This document shows positions 57,837 through 64,000 of a DNA stretch of 64,000 nt, one piece after another. The position numbers were made by a program, and so were the translations under genes. This stretch comes from JAHJDS01 sp964569795 (lineage in GTDB: Bacteria > Desulfobacterota > Desulfarculia > Desulfarculales > JAHJDS01), in contig CAZMVB010000003.1 in assembly GCA_964569795.1 (NCBI GenBank), positions 1 through 64,000 on the forward strand, in the 5' to 3' direction. How positions within the stretch are numbered: the first letter of the stretch is position 1; every line of letters begins with the position of its first letter. A model generated the notes under the pieces. That model ran no database searches. It was not told the origin of the DNA and was given only the letters and a program-made list of their open reading frames with translations.

Positions 57837-58991
57837 ATGGGATTTTATTTGCGCAAAAGCTTTAGGGCCGGCCCTGTAAGAATCAACCTTTCAAAAAGTG
57901 GGTTTGGTTTGTCGGCTGGAATCCGAGGCGCTCGGATTGGGACAGGACCAAGAGGCAGTTACATACATGCCGGCCGAAAGGGACTTTATTACCGAAAAAG
58001 AATGGGTAGCAGAAGGACTCGGCAGTCTGATACTGGATCTATTTTGACGTTAATTGGTTTTGTTATTGCAATAACTATTATTGTATATGTGATTAATTGG
58101 TTCATCGAAAATCCAGTTGTTTTCTTTGTCCTTATAGCAGTTGCAATTGCACTAATAACCCTTACTATTTTCGTTAAATACAGGAATAAAACTTTGATTA
58201 GTAGTTATAAGAACATATTGGACTCTTGCTTCGTCATAATGGATAAAGAATTAACCGAAGATTTAATTACTGATATAAATAACAAAAAATCAAAACTATC
58301 ACAAAAAACAAATCTTTCGCATACAGTGGAACAAATTGAGAAAGACGTCTATGAGGCTCTACTTGATAGGATATTAGATGATAAACTTATTACCAGTGAA
58401 GAAAAACATCTTATAAAGACACTGGAATCAATTCTGACGCTTGATAAAGAATATTTAAAAGCAACAAAAATAGAATTGTTTAAGCTGTACTACTTAGATG
58501 TGATATCAGACCATTATGTTTCTGAACAAGAATTGCAATCTATTAATAATATTAGAGAAGGGTTAGAGATCGAACAATGGGAAGTTCAGGATGAAATATC
58601 AACTATCAATGATATAATAAGGGCTCGGGAACTCAAGGAACCGCTACAGCCTCTGGATACGGTTCCGGTAAAACTACAAAAAACGGAAATCCCTTTTTAC
58701 TTTGGAAGGGCCAGCGTGCTGTCTAGAAAGAAAGCAAAAAAGAGTAGCGGAAAGGAATATGAATTTTCGATCAAACGGGAAGGGGATTTCGTTATAACAA
58801 ACAAAAGGATATTGGTTGTAAAAGAAGGGACAACTACGGTAAAAATGGATGATATTCTTGATGTTGATGTCGATCTTGACAATAAGGTAATAATTATCTC
58901 AAAAGGTAGTGCAGACCAACCAACATTTTTTAAAACGGAAGATGCAATTGTTGCGGGGAAAATTATAGACATAATTTCAGGAACAAATTAA
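57837..58991 (+). CDS. DUF4236 membrane protein with C-terminal PH-like domain
   Basis: 384 residues. The first 55 are a classic DUF4236 domain (FYLRKSFRAGPVRINLSKSG, GARIGTGPRGSYIHAGRKGL). Two adjacent membrane helices follow (ILTLIGFVIAITIIVYVI; VVFFVLIAVAIALITLTIFV). A charged helical region (residues about 125-260) leads to a C-terminal beta-rich part (EFSIKREGDFVITNKRILVV onward) that looks like a bacterial PH/GRAM-type domain. Very AT-rich compared with neighbours and flanked by its own promoter, so probably horizontally acquired. DUF4236 function is unknown. Confidence 0.8.
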   Translation: MGFYLRKSFRAGPVRINLSKSGFGLSAGIRGARIGTGPRGSYIHAGRKGLYYRKRMGSRRTRQSDTGSILTLIGFVIAITIIVYVINWFIENPVVFFVLIAVAIALITLTIFVKYRNKTLISSYKNILDSCFVIMDKELTEDLITDINNKKSKLSQKTNLSHTVEQIEKDVYEALLDRILDDKLITSEEKHLIKTLESILTLDKEYLKATKIELFKLYYLDVISDHYVSEQELQSINNIREGLEIEQWEVQDEISTINDIIRARELKEPLQPLDTVPVKLQKTEIPFYFGRASVLSRKKAKKSSGKEYEFSIKREGDFVITNKRILVVKEGTTTVKMDDILDVDVDLDNKVIIISKGSADQPTFFKTEDAIVAGKIIDIISGTN

Positions 58992-59036
58992 TTGAAAACG
59001 AGTTTTGAAGTGTTGTCTATGTGACGGTGGACTAAT

Positions 59037-59924
59037 TTGGTGGAAGAACGAAACTTCGGCCCGGTGCGGTTCATCCCCGGGACAAACAACGGCCGCTACC
59101 CGTATTGTCATTCCATTTATATCGAGGGCGCGGGCGTACTCATCGACCCGGCATCGGATCGGGAGCGGCTGACGCGCCTCCGGGACGAGGAAGGGGTCGC
59201 GGCCGTCTGGCTGACCCACTGGCACGAGGACCACATCGCCCACCTGGACCTGTTCGAGGATGTTCCGCTCCTGATGTCGGCCGCGGACGCCCCGCCCCTG
59301 GCCGACCTGGAGACGTTCCTGGACTGGTACGACATGGACCACGACCGGTTCCGCGAGGCGTGGCGCGGGATCATGGTCGAAAATTTTCACTACCGGCCCC
59401 GGAGGCCGGCCGGTTTCCTGGAGGGCGGCCAGGTGCTGGATGCGGGCGGGGTGACGGTCGAGGTCCTGGCCGCGCCCGGACACACCCCGGGCTCCCTGGC
59501 CTTTCTGTTTCGCGAAGCCGAGGTGCTGTTCCTGGCCGATTACGATCTGACCCCCTTCGGGCCCTGGTACGGCGACCGGTACTCCAGCATCGACCTGACC
59601 ATCCAGTCCGTCCGCCGCCTGCGCCAGGTCCCGGCCAAGGTCTGGCTGACCGGCCACGAGACCGGGGTGTTCGAGCAAGACCCGGGCGAGCTGTGGGACC
59701 GGTATCTGGCCGTGATCGACACCCGGGAAAAAAAACTCGAAGACTTTCTGGCCGAGCCGCGGACCATGGATGAGATCGTCGAGGCCTGGATCGTCTATGG
59801 CCGCCCCCGCGAGCCGCGGGATTTCTACTTGTTTTCCGAGAAGGCCATGATTACGAAACACCTCCAGCGACTGGAGGCCCAGGGTCGCCTGGCGCAGGAC
59901 GGCGAGCGCTATCGATTGAAATAG
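59037..59924 (+). CDS. Metallo-beta-lactamase-fold hydrolase
   Basis: 295 residues from a TTG at 59037 (GGTGG ahead) or GTG 59040. The MBL metal motif is THWHEDHIAH, with further ligands in APGHTPGSLAF and FLADYD and a late histidine in LTGHETG. The C-terminal 70 residues (LAEPRTMDEIVEAWIVYG, ITKHLQRLEAQGRLAQDGE) form a winged-helix-like domain seen in LACTB2-type glyoxalase-II relatives. Substrate may be a thioester or RNA; not decided. GC-rich gene, belonging to the background rather than the AT-rich island before it. Confidence 0.9.
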   Translation: MVEERNFGPVRFIPGTNNGRYPYCHSIYIEGAGVLIDPASDRERLTRLRDEEGVAAVWLTHWHEDHIAHLDLFEDVPLLMSAADAPPLADLETFLDWYDMDHDRFREAWRGIMVENFHYRPRRPAGFLEGGQVLDAGGVTVEVLAAPGHTPGSLAFLFREAEVLFLADYDLTPFGPWYGDRYSSIDLTIQSVRRLRQVPAKVWLTGHETGVFEQDPGELWDRYLAVIDTREKKLEDFLAEPRTMDEIVEAWIVYGRPREPRDFYLFSEKAMITKHLQRLEAQGRLAQDGERYRLK

Positions 59925-59999
59925 GACGATCCCTCAAAACATGACTCTGGACGGCCCGGGCCGGGGTGGTCCATGTCCGGCCTTACGGATTTCCGAGAT

Positions 60000-60028
60000 T
60001 TGACATTGTGTTTGGTTCGGCCTATGAT
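60000..60028 (+). promoter_or_regulatory. Consensus promoter of the acyl-CoA synthetase pair
   Basis: TTGACA (60000-60005), 17 bases, TATGAT (60023-60028). Confidence 0.8.
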
Positions 60029-60038
60029 TCCCCATCCC

Positions 60039-60056
60039 TGAATGAATCATCATTCA
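60039..60056. promoter_or_regulatory. Palindrome just downstream of the promoter, possible operator or attenuator
   Basis: TGAATGA-ATCA-TCATTCA, perfect 7-base arms, followed by TTTTTT; placed in the untranslated leader about 30 bases before the ATG at 60088. Confidence 0.5.
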
Positions 60057-60087
60057 TTTTTTCGGCGACCCACAGGACCCGCGCCCC

Positions 60088-61536
60088 ATGTCTGAAAACC
60101 CGCTCGTCAAGCTGATGAATCCCCGGTCCATCGCCTTTTACGGGGCGTCCAATTCCATCCTCAAGATGGGGACCCACCAGTTCCTTAACGTGGTCAAGGG
60201 CGGGTATCAGGGAAAGATCTATCCCATCCATCGGACCGAGAAGGAGGTCCTGGGCCTGCCGGCCTATCCGACGATCCTGGACGTACCCGAGACGCCGGAC
60301 CTGGTCCAACTGGTCATCCCGACCGAGGCCGTGCCCGAGGCCCTGGAGCAGTGCGGCCAAAAGGGGGTCAAGCGGGCGATCGTGGTCACCGCCGGGTTTG
60401 CCGAGATGGGTCCCGAGGGCCGGACCTGGCAGGACCGGGTCGATGATGTGGCGGCCGCTTGCGGCCTGCGCTACCTGGGTCCCAACTGCATCGGGATCAT
60501 CAACAGCGGTCTCGGCCTGAACACGACCTGGTTCGCCCTGAAATACCCGCCCGGCGGGGTGGGGATCGCCTCCCAGAGCGGCACCTTTGTCACCCAGACC
60601 CTGCACTACTTCGAGAAGCTGGGCCTGGGCCTGAGCCAGGCCATCAGCGTCGGCAACCAGGCCAACATCGACCTGACCGAGGCCCTGGAGTACCTCGGTC
60701 GGGACGAGGGGACCCGGGCCATCGCCGTGTATCTGGAAGGGGTCAAAGACGGCCGGCGGCTCTTCGATGCGGCCCGGAAGATCACCCCGCACAAGCCCAT
60801 CGTCGCCTTTTACGTGGGCGGGACCGCGGCCGGGGGCCGGGCCTCGACCTCGCACACCGCCGCCCTGGCCGGCTCGGACGCCCTCCACGACGGCATGTTC
60901 CACCAGGCCGGGATCATCCGGGCGGCCAATTTCGCCGAGCTGTTCGATTTCGCCCTGGCCCTGGCCAATCAGCCCCTGCCGGCCGGGCCGAACATGGGCC
61001 TGATGACCAACTCGGGCGGCCCGGGCGTGGCCATGGCCCACGAGTGCGACCGGGTCGGGCTCGACCTGCCCGTGTTCGACGAAAAATTCCAGGCCGAGCT
61101 GCGGGCCATGACCGTGCCCACGGCCCAGACCGTCAACCCGGTGGACATCACCGTGGACAACGATCTGCGGGCCTTTTTCACCAAGATACCCCGGGCGATC
61201 CTCGACCGGCCCGAGGTGAACGGCCTGCTGTTCTGGGGGATCATCGGCCCGATCCATTTCCGGGACAAGATGGCCCTGGCCGACGGGCTGCTGACCATGC
61301 CGGTGGATTCCATGGTCCAGTGGCTGGAAAAGACGGTCGCCGATTTCGTGTCCATCCCCGGGGAACTGAACAAGCCGATCCTGGCGGGCTGTTTCGCCGG
61401 CCGGGAGGACGAGGCGGTCCGGCTGATCCAGGACGGCGGGGTGCCGGTCTATCCCACGCCCGAGCGGGCCGTCCGGGCCATGGCGGCCATGGTCGAGTAT
61501 GGGCGCATAAAACGCCGTTTAGCGAAAAGCGGATAG
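60088..61536 (+). CDS. ADP-forming acyl-CoA synthetase, alpha subunit
   Basis: 482 residues. CoA-binding domain at the start (LMNPRSIAFYGASNSILKMG), then two succinyl-CoA-synthetase-like ligase domains (GLRYLGPNCIGIINSGLGLN, GGVGIASQSGTFVTQTL, the phosphohistidine loop STSHTAALAGSDALHDGMF, and GLMTNSGGPGVAMAHE). It converts acyl-CoA plus ADP and phosphate to acid, CoA and ATP, conserving energy in anaerobes. The ATP-grasp half is encoded by the next gene, 57 bases on. The acid could be acetate, glutarate or an aromatic acid; not readable. Confidence 0.92.
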   Translation: MSENPLVKLMNPRSIAFYGASNSILKMGTHQFLNVVKGGYQGKIYPIHRTEKEVLGLPAYPTILDVPETPDLVQLVIPTEAVPEALEQCGQKGVKRAIVVTAGFAEMGPEGRTWQDRVDDVAAACGLRYLGPNCIGIINSGLGLNTTWFALKYPPGGVGIASQSGTFVTQTLHYFEKLGLGLSQAISVGNQANIDLTEALEYLGRDEGTRAIAVYLEGVKDGRRLFDAARKITPHKPIVAFYVGGTAAGGRASTSHTAALAGSDALHDGMFHQAGIIRAANFAELFDFALALANQPLPAGPNMGLMTNSGGPGVAMAHECDRVGLDLPVFDEKFQAELRAMTVPTAQTVNPVDITVDNDLRAFFTKIPRAILDRPEVNGLLFWGIIGPIHFRDKMALADGLLTMPVDSMVQWLEKTVADFVSIPGELNKPILAGCFAGREDEAVRLIQDGGVPVYPTPERAVRAMAAMVEYGRIKRRLAKSG

Positions 61537-61593
61537 CCTGAATCGCTGGGTGTATTGTTTGGTGACCTCCCCTTGTAAAAAACTGGTGCTTTG

Positions 61594-62268
61594 ATGGCGC
61601 ACGACCTGATCGAACAGGCCCTGGCCCAAGGACAAAAAACCCTGAACGAATACGAGAGCAAGCAGGTCCTGGCCGCCTTTGACATCCCGGTCACCCGCGA
61701 GTTCTTGGTTCGGGATCAAGGCGAACTGGCCCGGGCGGTCGAGGACCTAGGCTGGCCAGTGGCCGTCAAGGCTTGCTCGTCCAAGATTTTGCACAAGACC
61801 GAGGCCGGTCTGGTGCGCCTGGGGATCGACTCCATTGAGGAGGCGACAACCGCCTTTGAGGCGCTGTGGCCGGCCGTGGCCGACGATCCCACGGGCGGAA
61901 TTTTGATCAGCGAGATGATCGCCTCGCCGCGCGAACTGATCCTGGGCTTTCAGAGGGACGCCCAGTTCGGACCGAGCGTCATGTTCGGCCTGGGCGGGAT
62001 ATTCGCCGAGGCGGTGGGGGACGTGGTCTGGCGTCTGGCCCCGCTGTCCCGGTCCGACGCCAGAGAGATGATCGACGAGATCCAGGGCCGGGCGATCCTG
62101 GGTCCGGTCCGCGGCCTGCCGGCGGTTAACCTGGACGTTTTGAGCGAGATGGTCGTGAATCTCGGCCGCCTGGGGGTAGAGAACGATCAGGTTAAGGAGA
62201 TCGATCTCAATCCGGTGCTCATCAAGGGAAACCTACCTATCGTGGTCGATGCATTGTTTATTTTATAA
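61594..62268 (+). CDS. ADP-forming acyl-CoA synthetase, beta (ATP-grasp) subunit
   Basis: 224 residues from the ATG at 61594 (TTG 61591 also possible). ATP-grasp_5 fold: LNEYESKQVLAAFDIPVTRE, WPVAVKACSSKILHKTEAGL, GILISEMIASPRELILGFQR, VMFGLGGIFAEAVGDVVWRL and the end motif EIDLNPVLIKGNLPIVVDA. Complete length for the small subunit. It partners the alpha subunit upstream. AT-rich sequence begins right after the stop. Confidence 0.92.
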   Translation: MAHDLIEQALAQGQKTLNEYESKQVLAAFDIPVTREFLVRDQGELARAVEDLGWPVAVKACSSKILHKTEAGLVRLGIDSIEEATTAFEALWPAVADDPTGGILISEMIASPRELILGFQRDAQFGPSVMFGLGGIFAEAVGDVVWRLAPLSRSDAREMIDEIQGRAILGPVRGLPAVNLDVLSEMVVNLGRLGVENDQVKEIDLNPVLIKGNLPIVVDALFIL

Positions 62269-62318
62269 ATTGATGCTATATTGCCGTTGCTGACTTTATT
62301 TACCGCAGGTTTGCAGAA

Positions 62319-63404
62319 ATGAATGACCTCGTCGACACTGTTGGTAAACGGGTCTTTATTTTTGGGGCGGGTAGCTCAATTTCCCATAGTAATGGCAAGT
62401 TCCCAGACATAAATAGCTTTTTTAAAGTTATGCGCCAACTTGGAATTGACAAATTAAAAGAGTTTGAAAATTTGCGGGAATACATAAAACAAGTTCGGGG
62501 AATAGATATAAGAATTGAAGAGGAGGTCAATATTGAAGAAATATTTACATATCTGGAAATAGAAATGCAAATAGAGAAAGCATATTCTCCGGAGTTACAG
62601 ATACTGCGGCGTGATCTGTTATTACTAATCCAGGAATTGCTTACGAAGCTGGAAGAAAATATCGGTGATTCAATTGGTGATTATCATCACCTTGTGGAAA
62701 ACCTGAAAGAATCAGATACTGTCGTTAATTTTAATTGGGATTTATTGTTTGATAATATACTGGGGAGAAAGGACCTGTTATTATTTGGAAGATACGTGAC
62801 TACTAAATATATCTCAAAATTCTATAAAAGGTTCACTGATTGGGCTGCGTCTATAGTCGGAGAAGTTGCACCGCAACCACCATATCATTCCTGGGCAGAA
62901 CATCCATACGTAACCGATGAGGGTGGTTTCTATCTTAAAATGCATGGATCGATAGATTGGTTTTATTGTTCAAATGAAGGATGCAGATCTTTCCAGAAGT
63001 TGTTTCCCATTGATTTGCAGACCCTGGCGCCTCGTTGTACTGAATGCTTGGAGCCGGTTGAATTACTGATTATCCCTCCCGTATCTAACAAACCAATTAG
63101 GCAGCATCCGACTACGAGAAAGATATGGAATGTGGCACGGAACGAATTGCGGGCAGCCGACGAGCTAATTATATGGGGTTATAGTCTTCCGCCGACGGAT
63201 TATTTCAGTTCTTGGTTGCTATGGCAGGCTAGGACAGGCAAACAAAAGCGGATTGTGGTAATTGACCCAAAGGCTGGGTGGGATGATCACGAAGAACCCA
63301 ATAAGTTCACCAAGCATCTCTTGGAGCCGTTCATAGACCTGATATATGAAAAATATTATTCGCTGGAACTATTTACTAGTTACAAGAAATTCTCGAAACA
63401 GTAA
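62319..63404 (+). CDS. SIR2-like domain protein with zinc-ribbon insert, AT-rich island gene
   Basis: 361 residues. The SIR2-like NAD-binding pattern is present: RVFIFGAGSSISHSNGKFP near the N-terminus, VVNFNWDLLFDNIL (N-x-D-like), the H in FYLKMHGSIDWFY, a C-x4-C ... C-x2-C pair (CSNEGCRSF; PRCTECLEP) as a probable zinc ribbon, and LIIWGYSLPPTDYF near the C-terminus. Such stand-alone SIR2-like proteins occur in antiphage systems that deplete NAD+. No partner gene (argonaute, TIR, HerA) is adjacent in the window. Low GC marks it as acquired. Confidence 0.82.
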   Translation: MNDLVDTVGKRVFIFGAGSSISHSNGKFPDINSFFKVMRQLGIDKLKEFENLREYIKQVRGIDIRIEEEVNIEEIFTYLEIEMQIEKAYSPELQILRRDLLLLIQELLTKLEENIGDSIGDYHHLVENLKESDTVVNFNWDLLFDNILGRKDLLLFGRYVTTKYISKFYKRFTDWAASIVGEVAPQPPYHSWAEHPYVTDEGGFYLKMHGSIDWFYCSNEGCRSFQKLFPIDLQTLAPRCTECLEPVELLIIPPVSNKPIRQHPTTRKIWNVARNELRAADELIIWGYSLPPTDYFSSWLLWQARTGKQKRIVVIDPKAGWDDHEEPNKFTKHLLEPFIDLIYEKYYSLELFTSYKKFSKQ

Positions 63405-63487
63405 TTGAACTTCTAATTCCCCGTAAGAAAGAATAGTTGAGAAGAATTTCATGGGATAGGTCCCGAAAAATCTCTTTAAAACTACCG

Positions 63488-64000
63488 CTTCTTTGGCCGC
63501 CGGAGTCGCGTAGCGGCCCGGCGACCAGGGGCGCGGCCGTTTTTTTGTTACGGCCGCGCATCCTCTGTTCTTCAATCGATGACACAACCAATGGCCTACT
63601 TTAAGCGGAGAGCCATACGTTTTGACCGGAGGCGAAGGGCTTAACCGTGGCCAGAGGGCCGAAGGCCCGGCGTCGCGGGCAAGGCATTAGCCGGAGGGAA
63701 TCACGTATGGCGCTGTTCGAATCATCACCATGGGGTTCTTAGGGGCGAAGCCCCTAAGTGGCGGGGGATTCCAAAGGGGCCTCGCCATTGAGGCCCCTTT
63801 GGCCCTAAGGGGGCGCGGGGGGCTGGGAGAAGTCCCCAACAACCATGGAAGCTCTTATTCCTTTAAAAAGGAAAATAGGGAAAGCCACCTATTTTTCTTG
63901 TGGTACGCGCTAACTTCGAATGCCAGAACTAAAAATAGGAGGCAGTCCCTATTTCCCTGAGTACCAGGTCAAACCTCTTGTCGCTTCGCGATCCAGACAG
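63488..64000 (+). repeat. Repeat A copy 2, cut by the window edge
   Basis: Inverse of 24004-24432, with the same ordered blocks (GCCGGAGTCGC, GCGCGGCCGTTTTTTT hairpin, GACCGGAGGCG, GGCCAGAGGGCCGAAGGCCC, GGAGGGAATCACGTATGG, GGGCTGGGAGAAGTCCCC, TCGCTTCGCGATCCAGACAG). An extra 80 bases (63872-63955) are inserted relative to copy 1. It fills the gene-free gap 63405-64000; the small ORF at 63730-63960 is part of the repeat. Confidence 0.85.
63873..63954. repeat. BIME-like inverted repeat pair inside repeat A copy 2
   Basis: A 24-base arm at 63873-63896 (AAATAGGG ... CCTATTTTT) faces its near-perfect inverse at 63931-63954 (AAAAATAGG ... CCCTATTT), separated by 34 bases. This motif resembles REP sequences mobilised by IS200-like RAYT transposases. 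Confidence 0.7.

Noticed and set aside
1..64000. tRNA, rRNA or CRISPR arrays
   Set aside because: Looked for cloverleaf-like segments and regularly spaced direct repeats; found none. Repeats present are dispersed pairs, not arrays.

Overview
The window looks like a draft-assembled chromosome piece (two N gaps) from a high-GC, Gram-negative, motile bacterium. Evidence is flagellin with a sigma-28-type promoter, CheR, an Omp85-family/TamB pair and many exported proteins. The mix of a Na+-translocating decarboxylase, a molybdenum hydroxylase, a ferredoxin-type ring reductase and an ADP-forming CoA synthetase fits an anaerobe, perhaps Desulfobacterota-like. That lineage guess is inference, not read from a marker gene.

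Layout. 1-5 kb: flagellin (cut by the window edge), cheR, ubiB-like kinase, sodium-pump decarboxylase subunits. 5-12.5 kb: secreted papain-like peptidase, tamB and an Omp85 (TamA/BamA) gene. 13.15-15.49 kb: a complete IS1-like insertion element with 8-bp target duplications that carries two passenger genes besides its transposase. 15.5-24 kb: amino-acid permease, NifU-like scaffold, kinase-like/USP/M16 protease run. 24-32.8 kb: repeat-rich gap, HNH nuclease, acyl-CoA dehydrogenase, glycosyltransferase, isoaspartyl methyltransferase, phosphodiester glycosidase, an unknown 606-residue protein and a nitrilase-family hydrolase.

32.8-48.6 kb is the most interesting part. Two divergent transcription units around an XRE-cupin regulator appear to encode nicotinate (vitamin B3) catabolism. 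On the minus strand are a Liv-type ABC importer (livKHMGF), a three-subunit molybdenum hydroxylase resembling nicotinate dehydrogenase, 6-hydroxynicotinate reductase, a UPF0280 protein and an exported nicotinamidase. On the plus strand are the regulator, enamidase, a DUF1185 protein and an aldehyde dehydrogenase of the CoA-acylating methylmalonate-semialdehyde type. I infer the route nicotinamide -> nicotinate -> 6-hydroxynicotinate -> 1,4,5,6-tetrahydro-6-oxonicotinate -> 2-formylglutarate -> glutaryl-CoA + CO2. The last step would replace the reductive branch known from Eubacterium barkeri.

48.6-64 kb: a secreted Lon-like protease, a molybdopterin-binding protein, a flavin-split-barrel protein, a cyclase-family hydrolase split by a false assembly gap, an FAH-family hydrolase, acyl-CoA ligase, MBL hydrolase and a split ADP-forming acyl-CoA synthetase. 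Three AT-rich single-gene islands are interspersed (a coiled-coil membrane protein, a DUF4236 membrane protein and a SIR2-like protein); they are compositionally foreign and may be defence genes. Dispersed repeats (families A, B, C and a BIME-like pair) fill the larger intergenic gaps. I saw no tRNA, rRNA or CRISPR array.
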